Shown: positions 46,658-54,984 of the stretch, in pieces
Numbering within the stretch: the first letter of the stretch is position 1
Layout: every line of letters begins with the position of its first letter
Source: Moorella mulderi DSM 14980
Lineage (GTDB): Bacteria; Bacillota; DSM-521; Neomoorellales; Neomoorellaceae
Assembly (NCBI RefSeq): GCF_001594015.1
Contig: NZ_LTBC01000006.1
Coordinates: 62,001-126,000 of the forward strand
Direction of reading: 5' to 3'
DNA length: 64,000 nt
Translations under genes and position numbers: made by a program
Notes under the pieces: generated by a model
What the model was told of the DNA's origin: nothing
Databases searched by the model: none
Seen by the model: the letters and a program-made list of their open reading frames with translations, nothing else

Positions 46658-47380
46658 CTACTTGGTTCCCTCCGCTAAAATCTTCTCCGTTTCCGTTACC
46701 CCGTAAGATGGGGAGTCATTTCCCGACCAGATATTTTCCAAGTCGTGGAAGATGTTATGAGCGGTTACCAGCGGCTTACGATTTATTATCGATGATTTTC
46801 TTACTTCTACAAACGCCTTGTTACCATCCTCGATAAACGCTTCGACAGCAGGTATGTCCTTGAATTCTTTTATTCCCGCTACAGCGCTTTCCCACTCTTT
46901 TCCCAGTTCAGAAATCTCCTTCTTTAGCCGGTTGAGGGAAATAGTCTTACTTTCATCTTCCGGCCAGAAATAAAGGTTAAGCCACTTGTGAGCAGACGTG
47001 ATTACGTTTAACACAGGAGAAAAGGTATCACCAACGAGTTTTTTAACGTCCTCTGGAGATTTATCCTCAATTTTATCAGGAGAAATACCTAATCTTTCCT
47101 CAAGCTCGTTGATGATTAGCGAAACCAGAGAGATAGTGAGAGGGCCTCTAGCTTTCCCATTGGCGTCAACTTTAACCGTACTACCATCAGGTAGCGTTCT
47201 TTGTACCGGGTGCTCTGATTTATTACCGACCAGTAATTTGATACGTTCGCTTAACGAAGATTTTGGAACACCCGGAGGATAAGGTATTCCCAATACCTCC
47301 GGAGCAACCAGCCGGATAGCTGCCACAGTAACACTGAGAACCGCTATTACGGTAATGGTTATTTTATGCCAGCGTTTCAC
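46658..47380 (-). CDS. Hypothetical membrane-anchored protein, 240 aa
   Basis: Family not recognised. There is one N-terminal membrane helix (ITITVIAVLSVTVAAIRLVA). A soluble, Lys/Glu-rich helical domain follows, with a glycine-containing segment LPDGSTVKVDANGKARGPLTI and long amphipathic helices (SLNRLKKEISELGKEWESAV). Start GTG 47380 lies behind AAGGAGGTGA. The stop of a decayed glycosidase remnant sits inside that ribosome site. Base composition is more AT-rich than the neighbours, which suggests separate ancestry. A role cannot be inferred. Confidence 0.6.
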   Translation of the reverse strand: MKRWHKITITVIAVLSVTVAAIRLVAPEVLGIPYPPGVPKSSLSERIKLLVGNKSEHPVQRTLPDGSTVKVDANGKARGPLTISLVSLIINELEERLGISPDKIEDKSPEDVKKLVGDTFSPVLNVITSAHKWLNLYFWPEDESKTISLNRLKKEISELGKEWESAVAGIKEFKDIPAVEAFIEDGNKAFVEVRKSSIINRKPLVTAHNIFHDLENIWSGNDSPSYGVTETEKILAEGTK

Positions 47381-47385
47381 AAAAG

Positions 47386-47665
47386 TCACCTCCTTGGTAT
47401 TACGCTAGTTCTCAAGGCATCCCACATCTCACCGGTCACCAGACCTAAGCGCCAGATGGCAATACCGTCAAGGCCGTACCGCTTAGCGATGCCCACCTTG
47501 ATTAGATTGCTTCCCTCCGTTTCTGTGGGAACTGAAACACCAGTCGAGGTTTACTCCTTGGTACAGCCTCGCTTCTCCCATTATACCATTAACCGCCCTG
47601 GTCATGGCAACCTCAGACCCCCTTGTAAACAGCCCCCGGGTATAGCCTTTACCCCAGCCTTTTAA
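47386..47665 (-). pseudogene. Frameshifted 3' remnant of a GH18-like glycosidase gene
   Basis: Minus strand. One frame gives KGWGKGYTRGLFTRGSEVAM and continues to GEARLYQGV. After a shift near 47535-47550 the next frame gives VSVPTETEGSNLIKVGIAKR, then YGLDGIAIWRLGLVTGEMWD and a TGA at 47388-47386. The DGIAIWRLG block is typical of the last barrel strand of GH18 spore-cortex and chitinase-like enzymes. No N-terminal portion was found. It ends in the ribosome site of the next gene. Confidence 0.6.
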
Positions 47666-48031
47666 TCACCTCCCGAATCTGCGAACCGCCCCTGACAAAA
47701 TTAATCCAGGCCCTGGTTCCTTACGGCCTGCTGGTAACCCTGCTGCTGGGGCGGCCGTTCCTGCGGCGTATCCCGGTAGCAATGGGCCGCCCCGGCTGCG
47801 CCGGCAGGTACTTACCGTTATCAAGGGGGTTAATCATGCTCCCGCAGGCATGTATAAATCCAGGGCTCACCGCCGGTTATGGCCAGGAGTTGCACCACCT
47901 GCAAAACTTTCCTTCCCCGGCAAAAATTACGCCGCCCAAACTTATACTTTCTTAATATTTCTCCACCACTTTTATGTTTTAATATAAGGGGGGAGGGACA
48001 AACCCTGCTACATTTCTCAGGAGGTGCTTTG
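47666..48031. other. Intergenic region upstream of the LysM/beta-lactamase-like gene
   Basis: No convincing gene. Short open stretches on both strands (47690-47830) may be further remnants, but no family could be recognised. TAATAT near 47980 may be a -10 box for the gene at 48032. Confidence 0.4.
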
Positions 48032-49033
48032 ATGTTTCGTCGTCACAAGTTAAGATACTTGCCCTTCATCTTCGTCCTGGCCGCACTGGTGGTTTTTCCC
48101 CTGGTGGCCCGGGCCATGAACTACCCGGTGCAGCCCGGCGATACCCTGTGGCTGATTGCCCGGCGTTTTGGTACCAGTGTAGATGCTCTAAAAAGCAGTA
48201 ATAATTTAAGCAGCGATATTATTTATCCAGGCCAGAACCTTTATATCCCCGATGGGGCTGTAGCAAATACCCCCGACTACACCCCCCTGAAGAAGCAAAT
48301 TGAGGACTACCTGGCCGGCCAGCCGGGAACTTACGGCGTCTACTTTAAAGACCTCATTTCCGGCCAGTCCTTCGGCATCAATGCCGACACCCCCCTGCCT
48401 GCAGCCAGCACGGTAAAGCTGCCGGCCGTCCTGTTTATCAATCACCTGGTCGCCCAGGGCAACCTGGACTGGCAGCAAAAGCTGACCTATAACAGCGCCA
48501 CCGACTACCAGGGCGGCAGCGGCATCCTGCAGTTCAGTGTCAAAGATGGGGATAAGCTTACCTTAAGAACCTTAACCACCCTGGCCATTACTACCAGCGA
48601 CAATATTGCCTACAATATGCTGCGCAATTTTGTCGACAAGGGCAGTATTGCGAGTTTTATGCGGAGCCTGGGTGGCCAAACCGTCTTTCCTGACGGCCAA
48701 AACTTGAGCACAGCCCGGGATATGGCAACCTATGTCCAGGCCGCCCTGGACTTTGCTAAAGTCAACCCCGACGGCCGCCGGCTCCTGGACGACATGGCCA
48801 ATGGTATTTACAATGAAGGCATACCCTTAAAGATCCCCGACGGCGTTACCGTGGCCCACAAGGAAGGGTTCATCTGGGGCAGCCCGGCTGATGCCGGCGC
48901 CGTCTTTGGCTCCCGGCCCTTTATCGTCACCGTCCTCTCCCAGGGAGTCGAAGATCCTGACAAGGGCTTTGCCAATATAGCCACCATCACGAAAATGATG
49001 TACGACTACCAGGAAAACCTGGCCCGGAATTAG
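48032..49033 (+). CDS. Exported LysM plus class A beta-lactamase-like serine hydrolase
   Basis: About 333 residues. A signal peptide (LPFIFVLAALVVFPLVARA) precedes one LysM domain (YPVQPGDTLWLIARRFGTS... IIYPGQNLYIP) for peptidoglycan binding. The C-terminal class A beta-lactamase/PBP-like fold has SxxK in AASTVKLPAVLF, SDN in ITTSDNIAYNML and a KxG-type motif in VAHKEGFIWG. ATG 48032 follows AGGAGGTG. Such proteins may act on cell wall peptides or beta-lactams; activity is unproven. It is monocistronic, with its own terminator. Confidence 0.88.
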   Translation: MFRRHKLRYLPFIFVLAALVVFPLVARAMNYPVQPGDTLWLIARRFGTSVDALKSSNNLSSDIIYPGQNLYIPDGAVANTPDYTPLKKQIEDYLAGQPGTYGVYFKDLISGQSFGINADTPLPAASTVKLPAVLFINHLVAQGNLDWQQKLTYNSATDYQGGSGILQFSVKDGDKLTLRTLTTLAITTSDNIAYNMLRNFVDKGSIASFMRSLGGQTVFPDGQNLSTARDMATYVQAALDFAKVNPDGRRLLDDMANGIYNEGIPLKIPDGVTVAHKEGFIWGSPADAGAVFGSRPFIVTVLSQGVEDPDKGFANIATITKMMYDYQENLARN

Positions 49034-49049
49034 TAAAGGGTAATGATAA

Positions 49050-49094
49050 AAAGCCCCCGGCCGGCGCTTTAACGCGCAACCGGGGGCTTTAATG
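49050..49094 (+). terminator. Rho-independent terminator
   Basis: AAAGCCCCCGG (49050-49060) pairs with CCGGGGGCTTT (49080-49090) across a loop with a smaller internal stem; the T-run is short. Confidence 0.8.
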
Positions 49095-49495
49095 CAAGCG
49101 CGGGTCTAGGAGCCTGCTGACCAATCCCCACTTTTCAAGGGTTTAAGCACAGGTGGAGCTTGACACCGCCTTTAGTCTTGTGAAACCCGGCCTAGCGGTA
49201 CTTGGTCAGGTAAATATATACTTCCATAGGTAATACTAGTGAGAAGGATACAAAAAATATACATCGAAAATATTAATTTAGTACACAATGAAAAAAATTT
49301 GTGCGCTTACCGGTTAATTGTTCCTGTTGTAAACTCACAATAAGGATCCTGCTGTAATCAACCCGCCTCGCTTCGCCCGGCGATTTCCGGGCGGGTTGAA
49401 GGGAAGAGGAATGCAAGTCCTGTAAAAAAAATTTATACTAGCCGAAAAATGACGCAATCCGTAAATCATTGCCGGTCGGGAGGAGGGCGGTTACA
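49095..49495 (+). other. Leader/intergenic region before the PocR-AraC regulator
   Basis: No gene. A hairpin lies at 49359-49398 (CAACCCGCC with GGCGGGTTG, with an inner CCCGG/CCGGG). Long AT-rich tracts (49205-49320) probably hold a promoter, but none matched consensus well. GGGAGGAGGGCGG lies just before the ATG at 49496. Confidence 0.5.
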
Positions 49496-50818
49496 ATGCT
49501 GGTGCTGAGTTTGAGCGAAAGAGTGAAAGATCTCCAAATAAAAAAGAAGATGGAAAAGGAGCTTCTCCAGAGACTGTTAAACTCTTTTTCTTATGCCACG
49601 AAGATGTTTTCCGCCATAACAGATTTAGAAGGAAATTGCCTTCTCTCCTCCGAGCAGGGTGATTGCGAGTTCTGCCAGCTGGTTAAATCGAGTCCCAGTG
49701 GAATGGCGCGTTGCCGGAGCTCTTATGCCTGGGCCGGGGAACAGGCCCTCAAATGGAAAGAGCCCTATATTTTCAAGTGCCATGCCGGCCTTATCTCTTG
49801 GGTCTGTCCTTTTTTCCACAGAGGTAAACATATCGGGAATTTTATCTGCGGCCAGGTGATGATGTGGCAGCCCGCCGAATTCTGTCATCACTGGATCAGG
49901 GAACTAGCGGGTGAGATAGGGCAGGACCCCGACGTTTTATTGCATTCCTTAGACAGGGTTAAGTCGGTGACGTCGGTAGAGATACAGGCCGCGGCCGATC
50001 TGGTGTTTATCATTACCAGTTACGTAGCCAGGAGCGAGGGCGAGATCTTTGACTTCCAGCAAAAATTGCGAAGGGTCGGTTCCTGGATATGGGCGGAAAA
50101 CAAGAAACAGAAGGATGCCGGGAGCCGGACCGCCGGGGGTAACACGGAGCAGGATCTGAACAAGCTAGGGAACCAGATCTTTATCGAGATCAGGCGAGCC
50201 AATATCGAGAAGGCAAAAAAGCTGCTAGAGCAGCTCGTCCTGCAGATTTTTATCCAGAGCAAGGGGCAGCTGGAAGTTATCAAGGGACGCAGCCTGGAGC
50301 TCCTGAGCTTCCTCATCCGCACGTCGACCGAATACGGGGTAAAGTTCGGGGAAGTAATCCACTTGAGCGATCTGAAACTGAAGGAGATAGATGAAGCCGA
50401 CACCGTGGAGAAGGCCGTCCTCTGGCTTCTGGCAGTGGGAAACGCCTTCATCGAGTTGATAGCGGAAAAGAACTCTAGCGAGGGAGAGGACATCATCAAC
50501 AGAGTTGTCGATTATATCCAGAAAAACTATAGTTCCGAGAGCCTCTCTGTTAAAGAAATCGCTAGAGCCAGCTACATTAGCCCGGCGTATCTGGGGCAAC
50601 TATTTAAAAAGAAGATGGGCTATTCCCTCAAAGAGCACATTAACAAGGTGAGGATTGAGCAGGCGAAGCTCCTGCTCAGGCAAACCGAACAGACCATCGA
50701 GTCGGTTGCCGTACAGACAGGATTTAAAGAGCGCAGTTATTTCTGCAAGGTTTTCAAAAAAATCACCGGCTTGAGCCCCAACGAGTACAGGAGAAAGAAT
50801 TTCTTTCCATTGGCCTGA
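49496..50818 (+). CDS. AraC-family transcriptional regulator with PocR sensory domain
   Basis: A 440-residue regulator. The N-terminal PocR domain (about 20-175) shows the Cys-rich pattern GDCEFCQLVKSSPSGMARCRSS and FKCHAGLISWVCPFFHRGKHIGNFICGQV. A linker and helical region follow. The C-terminal AraC DNA-binding domain (about 335-435) is AEKNSS... LSVKEIARASYISPAYLGQLFKKKMGYSLKEHINKVRIEQAKLLLRQ with the second helix-turn-helix VAVQTGFKERSYFCKVFKKITGLSPNEYRR. PocR domains sense small hydrocarbon or C1-type ligands. Placement next to corrinoid methyltransferase genes suggests it activates them in response to the methyl donor. Confidence 0.9.
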   Translation: MLVLSLSERVKDLQIKKKMEKELLQRLLNSFSYATKMFSAITDLEGNCLLSSEQGDCEFCQLVKSSPSGMARCRSSYAWAGEQALKWKEPYIFKCHAGLISWVCPFFHRGKHIGNFICGQVMMWQPAEFCHHWIRELAGEIGQDPDVLLHSLDRVKSVTSVEIQAAADLVFIITSYVARSEGEIFDFQQKLRRVGSWIWAENKKQKDAGSRTAGGNTEQDLNKLGNQIFIEIRRANIEKAKKLLEQLVLQIFIQSKGQLEVIKGRSLELLSFLIRTSTEYGVKFGEVIHLSDLKLKEIDEADTVEKAVLWLLAVGNAFIELIAEKNSSEGEDIINRVVDYIQKNYSSESLSVKEIARASYISPAYLGQLFKKKMGYSLKEHINKVRIEQAKLLLRQTEQTIESVAVQTGFKERSYFCKVFKKITGLSPNEYRRKNFFPLA

Positions 50819-50869
50819 ATCCAAAAACTGCCCGTGCGAACACCGCACGGGCAGCTCGTTCTTCCCCTT

Positions 50870-51544
50870 TCAATAGGCACAATCCCTTTCCCGCTCATTG
50901 CACCGGCTCACCAGAGATTGGGCGATACTAATGGCCTCACGGGCCGAGCTGCCGTAGGCGTCCGCCCCGATGGACTCCGCAAACTCCCTCGTCACAGGTC
51001 CTCCCCCCACCATCACCCTGACGCTCTTGCGCAGGTGGTGCTTCTCCAGGGCTTTGATTACCCTGGCCATTTCGCCCATGGTTGTGGTCAATAATGCCGA
51101 CATTGCCAGGATTTCCGGGCGGTACTGCTCCACCGACCTGACGAATTCAGCCGGCGAGACATTCACACCCAGGTCGATAACCTCAAACCCGGCGTAACCC
51201 AGGGATAGAGCCACCAGGTTTTTCCCGATGTCGTGAATATCCCCTTCCACAGTGCCGATGACAATTTTCTTTCGCTTATGCAGGCCTTTTTTAATGTAAG
51301 GTTTCAAGGCGAACAGACCGGCCTCAATGGCGTGGGAGGCGTTGATGACATCGGGGATATAAAAATCTGCCCCCTGGTATTTATCCAGGGTCTGGACGGT
51401 TGCCGGTATCATAGCCTCCTCCAGGATCTCGTCGGCGCTCATACCCATCTGCAGACCCGAGCTAATTGATTTCAATACGCCGTTGGCATCCCCCCTCAGG
51501 ATGGCAGAAATGATATCCTGGAATATTTGGGTACGGCCGCTCAA
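50870..51544 (-). CDS. Corrinoid (B12-binding) methyltransferase protein
   Basis: A 224-residue corrinoid protein of the MtaC/MttC/MtgC type. An N-terminal helical cap (about 1-90) is followed by a Rossmann B12 domain. The lower axial ligand is His104 in GTVEGDIHDIGKN, with MSALLTTTMGEM and VMVGGGPVTREFAESIGADAYG completing the B12 site. It carries methyl groups on cobalt between a substrate-specific and a folate-specific methyltransferase. Start is TTG 51544 with a weak GGTGA site. It is transcribed away from the mta-like genes, from a shared control region. Confidence 0.93.
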   Translation of the reverse strand: MSGRTQIFQDIISAILRGDANGVLKSISSGLQMGMSADEILEEAMIPATVQTLDKYQGADFYIPDVINASHAIEAGLFALKPYIKKGLHKRKKIVIGTVEGDIHDIGKNLVALSLGYAGFEVIDLGVNVSPAEFVRSVEQYRPEILAMSALLTTTMGEMARVIKALEKHHLRKSVRVMVGGGPVTREFAESIGADAYGSSAREAISIAQSLVSRCNERERDCAY

Positions 51545-51582
51545 GGTATCACCGGCTTTCCTGTTTGTTCCTTCGTTTATAA

Positions 51583-51663
51583 ATTATACACGACAATTCA
51601 CTATAAATTAGCCACAACTTATTGCCTTTTTTTCATGATCTTAATATTGTCGTAAAGTATAAT
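51583..51663. promoter_or_regulatory. Divergent promoters sharing an ATTGTCGT motif
   Basis: ATTGTCGT occurs on the plus strand at 51646-51653, four bases before TATAAT (51658-51663). It occurs on the minus strand at 51597-51590, one base before TATAAT (51588-51583). One copy points to each side of the divergent corrinoid genes. A further TTGACT-17-CACAAT (51731-51759) could be an additional plus-strand promoter. Likely AraC/PocR target sites; inferred. Confidence 0.5.
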
Positions 51664-51813
51664 TCAAGCGGGGTCCCAGGAAATGGTTCTGAGGGATCTA
51701 AAACCATCGAAAAGGATGTGATAGGCGGAGTTGACTTATAATTTTAAGTTTAACACAATTCTATCGTTAAAGGAAGCCGGATTAATCCATACCGGGTTGG
51801 GAGGTAACAGCCG

Positions 51814-52617
51814 ATGCTCATTGTGGGAGAATTGATCAACACCAGTCGCAAACCGATTAAAGAGGCAATTGAAAGAGAGGATGCCGCTTACATTCGCGAC
51901 ATCGCGGTGAAGCAGGCGCAGGCCGGGGCGGATTACATCGATATCAACTGCGGCACTATGGTTCACAATGAACCGGAGATCATGGCCTGGCTGGTCAACA
52001 CCGTGAGGGAAGCAGTGGACGTTCCCCTGTGTATCGACAGCCCCGATCCCCAGGTACTGGAAACGGGATTGAAGCTGGCGACCAGGGGCCGGCCTATGTT
52101 AAACTCCATCACCGCGGAACCGGATCGGTTTGAGGCAGTTTTGCCCATCATTAAAAGCTTCAAAGCCAAGGTGGTGGCCCTGTGCATGGATAACGACGGG
52201 ATACCCTCCACTGCGGAGAAGCGAATCGAGATCGTCAAGAAGCTGGTAGAAGACCTGACAGCAGCCGGTGTTGAGAGGGACGACATCTATATCGACCCGC
52301 TGGTTAAGCCGCTCAGTACCAACGACCAGGCGGGGTTGGAAGTGATCGAAGCCGTTGGCTTTATCAGGCAGGCTTACCCCGATGTGCACATTATCTGCGG
52401 TCTCAGCAACGTCAGTTTCGGGCTGCCCAACAGGCGGGTCCTCAACCAGGTCTTCATGGTGCAACTGATGACCGCCGGTATGGACTCCTACATCCTGGAT
52501 CCGCTGGACAGGGAGATGATGGGCTTCTTCCACGCCTCCAGGGCACTGCTGGGGAAGGACCCTTTCTGCACCGGTTACCTGAAAGCCCACCGCAGCGGGT
52601 TGTACAGGCGTGACTGA
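51814..52617 (+). CDS. Pterin-binding methyltransferase (methyl-THF:corrinoid, AcsE/MtgA/MtrH-like)
   Basis: A 267-residue TIM barrel of the dihydropteroate synthase-like family. It opens MLIVGELINTSRKPIKEAI, close in layout to AcsE. Pterin-site motifs are ADYIDINCGTM, PLCIDSPDPQVLETGL, MLNSITAE, VALCMDNDGIPSTAEKRI, DDIYIDPLVKPL and IICGLSNVSFGLPNRR. It should move methyl between a corrinoid protein and tetrahydrofolate, letting methyl enter the Wood-Ljungdahl pathway directly. It is the first gene of the plus-strand methyltransferase operon, behind GGGAGGTAA. Confidence 0.9.
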   Translation: MLIVGELINTSRKPIKEAIEREDAAYIRDIAVKQAQAGADYIDINCGTMVHNEPEIMAWLVNTVREAVDVPLCIDSPDPQVLETGLKLATRGRPMLNSITAEPDRFEAVLPIIKSFKAKVVALCMDNDGIPSTAEKRIEIVKKLVEDLTAAGVERDDIYIDPLVKPLSTNDQAGLEVIEAVGFIRQAYPDVHIICGLSNVSFGLPNRRVLNQVFMVQLMTAGMDSYILDPLDREMMGFFHASRALLGKDPFCTGYLKAHRSGLYRRD

Positions 52618-52713
52618 TAGCGGCCGTGCTCCGGTATCCCGGCAATAATACCGGCCGTATCCTCTTCCTATTACGTCTCAATTAAAATCATTAAAAAAGG
52701 AGGATTTGCCGCG

Positions 52714-53346
52714 ATGGCCAGCTTTGAAGAACTGTCACAGGCGGTATTCGAGGGTGATGAAGCACAAGTGGTGGAATTGACTAAGAGCTTGTTGAGCGGC
52801 GGAGCTGATCCCCTGGAAGTGATCAACAGGGGCCTGATCGCCGGCATGGACAGGGTCGGTGTCCTGTTCAAGAACAACGAGATGTTCGTACCGGAGGTCC
52901 TAATGTCGGCCAGGGCCATGAACGCCGGGGTGGAGGTGATCAAGCAGAGCCAGCGAGCCTTCGACATGCCGTCCATCGGGAAGATCGTGCTGGGAACCGT
53001 CAAGGGGGACCTGCACGACATCGGTAAAAACCTGGTGGGTATGATGTTGGAGAGCGCTGGTTTCACGGTTTACAACCTGGGGGTGGACATCGACCCGGAT
53101 AAATTCGTGGAGGCGGTAAAGAAATTCCAGCCAGACATCGTGGCCATGTCCGCCCTGCTGACCACCACCATGATGAACATGAAGTCAACCATCGATGCCC
53201 TGGTCGCCGCCGGGTTGAGGGAGCGGGTGAAGGTAATCGTCGGCGGGGCGCCCATCAGCCAGGATTTTGCGGACGAAATCGGAGCGGACGGATATGCCCC
53301 CGACGCCGCTTCGGCCACCGAACTCTGCAGGCGGCTGCTTGAGTAA
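52714..53346 (+). CDS. mtaC: Corrinoid protein MtaC-like
   Basis: A 210-residue corrinoid protein. The helical cap (1-90) precedes the B12 domain, with axial His101 in GTVKGDLHDIGKNLVGMML, MSALLTTTMMNM and VIVGGAPISQDFADEIGADGYAPDA. It starts at ATG 52714 behind AAAAGGAGG and lies between the pterin methyltransferase and MtaB. It is the likely methyl acceptor for MtaB. It is distinct in sequence from the divergent corrinoid protein at 50870, so the locus has two carriers. Confidence 0.92.
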   Translation: MASFEELSQAVFEGDEAQVVELTKSLLSGGADPLEVINRGLIAGMDRVGVLFKNNEMFVPEVLMSARAMNAGVEVIKQSQRAFDMPSIGKIVLGTVKGDLHDIGKNLVGMMLESAGFTVYNLGVDIDPDKFVEAVKKFQPDIVAMSALLTTTMMNMKSTIDALVAAGLRERVKVIVGGAPISQDFADEIGADGYAPDAASATELCRRLLE

Positions 53347-53455
53347 GACAGCCGGCCGGGTTGACCTGTCGATGCAGGAAACCCGGTCGGCAGCCCGGGG
53401 TAAAGCCGGATGACCCCCACGGAACCCTGGATTAATTATTATGGAGGGAGCCATA

Positions 53456-54865
53456 ATGGATTACAAGCCTGTTAAAACCTTCAGTGAACTGGCGGTCAAA
53501 TCCCTTGATGATTTCGTCTACGGGATTGCGCCCCATCCCGTGAAAGCAAAAAACGGTATGGTGATCGGCGGAGGGACTGTTTACCCCGAGATCAACATGA
53601 CCCTCCCGCCGATGAATATTGAGGAAAGCACCATGCCCGAAGTCAGAAGGCAGTATGCGGAGATGATTGAGGGGATTTTAAAGCGGGCAAAGGACCTGTA
53701 CGCGCCAGGCATCATCGTGGAACTGGAACTGCTCCCGGAGACTACCATGAAGCCCGAGTGGGGCATCGAAATTAACAAGATCCTGCTGGACAAGATGCAC
53801 GAGTACGAGGATAAGTACGGGCTAAAAAGCCTCCTCAGGTGTACCCCCAACGACACCAGGGAGATTCTGAGGCCGCCGCTGATGAAGCGGGGCGAACTCC
53901 TGGAAAACATGTTAATCACCTTTGAGAAATGCGCCGAGGAGGGGGCTGATATCCTGTCCATCGAGTCCACGGGCGGTAAGGAGGTCCACGATGAAGCGCT
54001 TGTCACCTGCAACATCAGGAAGGCCATCTTTGCCCTGGGTGTCCTGGGGGTCAGGGACATGCGGTTCCTCTGGTCCAATATAGTCAGGATCGCCGAACGG
54101 ACCGGCGCTATAGCCGGTGGAGATACGGCATGCGGGTTTGCCAACACCGCCCTCGCCCTGGCCGAACAGGGAATGATCCCCAGGGTGTTTGCGGCAGTGG
54201 ACAGGGTGGCCACCATCCCCAGGAGCCTGGTGGCATTCGAAATGGGTGCCATAGGGCCTGATAAGGATTGCGGCTATGAGGGGCCATACATGAAAGCCAT
54301 TGCCGGGGTACCCATTTCCATGGAAGGCAAAACGGCGGCATGCGCCCATTTAAGTGCCATCGGCAACATCGCCGCCTGTGTCTGCGACATGTGGAGCAAC
54401 GAATCCGTTCAGAACGTCAAGCTGCTGAGCGCTCCGGCACCCGTGGTATCCACGGAACAGCTCATCTACGACTGCCGGCTGATGAACGAAGCGGCAGCGG
54501 ACGGGCGCAGCTTCGCCCTGAAGATGCGGGACTGGCTGGCCGCCTCCGATTCCAGGCTGGATCCCCAGGCCTACGTCCTGAGGCCGGACATCGTGCTGGA
54601 GATCAGCCAGGAGCTGGTTAAGGAAAAGGATGCTTTCGTTGCCACCAAAAAAGCGGCCGCCCTGGCAGTGGAGGTCATCAAGCGTGGCCTGGCCAGGGGC
54701 GAAGTTCAGGTGTCCCCCAGAGAGAAGAAGTGGCTGGACATCATCAGCACCCAAATCGACACAATACCCGACGACGGGGAAAAGTTCTGGTACGAAATAC
54801 AAAAAGAACTCGATCTTAAAAAATGGCGGCCGGAAGAATACGATCTAGAAGTAACCCATGCCTGA
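53456..54865 (+). CDS. mtaB: Methanol:corrinoid methyltransferase MtaB-like
   Basis: About 469 residues of the zinc-dependent MtaB family, which transfers the methyl group of methanol to Co(I) of MtaC. The three zinc ligands of the Methanosarcina enzyme line up with Glu170 (DILSIESTGGKEVHDEAL), Cys226 (GGDTACGFANTA) and Cys272 (DKDCGYEGPY); the first two have the same 56-residue spacing. ATG 53456 follows a GGAGGG ribosome site. Substrate is most likely methanol, though MtaB-like enzymes for other C1 compounds cannot be excluded. No MtaA-type (UroD-like) gene is present; the pterin enzyme at 51814 may replace it. Confidence 0.9.
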   Translation: MDYKPVKTFSELAVKSLDDFVYGIAPHPVKAKNGMVIGGGTVYPEINMTLPPMNIEESTMPEVRRQYAEMIEGILKRAKDLYAPGIIVELELLPETTMKPEWGIEINKILLDKMHEYEDKYGLKSLLRCTPNDTREILRPPLMKRGELLENMLITFEKCAEEGADILSIESTGGKEVHDEALVTCNIRKAIFALGVLGVRDMRFLWSNIVRIAERTGAIAGGDTACGFANTALALAEQGMIPRVFAAVDRVATIPRSLVAFEMGAIGPDKDCGYEGPYMKAIAGVPISMEGKTAACAHLSAIGNIAACVCDMWSNESVQNVKLLSAPAPVVSTEQLIYDCRLMNEAAADGRSFALKMRDWLAASDSRLDPQAYVLRPDIVLEISQELVKEKDAFVATKKAAALAVEVIKRGLARGEVQVSPREKKWLDIISTQIDTIPDDGEKFWYEIQKELDLKKWRPEEYDLEVTHA

Positions 54866-54984
54866 GGAGCTCCCGCCTGGACACAGAGGCGGGGAACTCA
54901 GGAAATTCATGGAAGGAGGGCGCTCCTGAACATGGAGAACCTTAAAGCGCGGCAACGCCCGCCTCCCGGCTTTGGCGCTTGCCT

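Noticed and set aside
49095-49495. Possible cobalamin riboswitch ahead of the corrinoid locus
   Set aside because: No B12-box (GCCACTG-type) sequence could be found here or in 51545-51813; only a simple hairpin is present.
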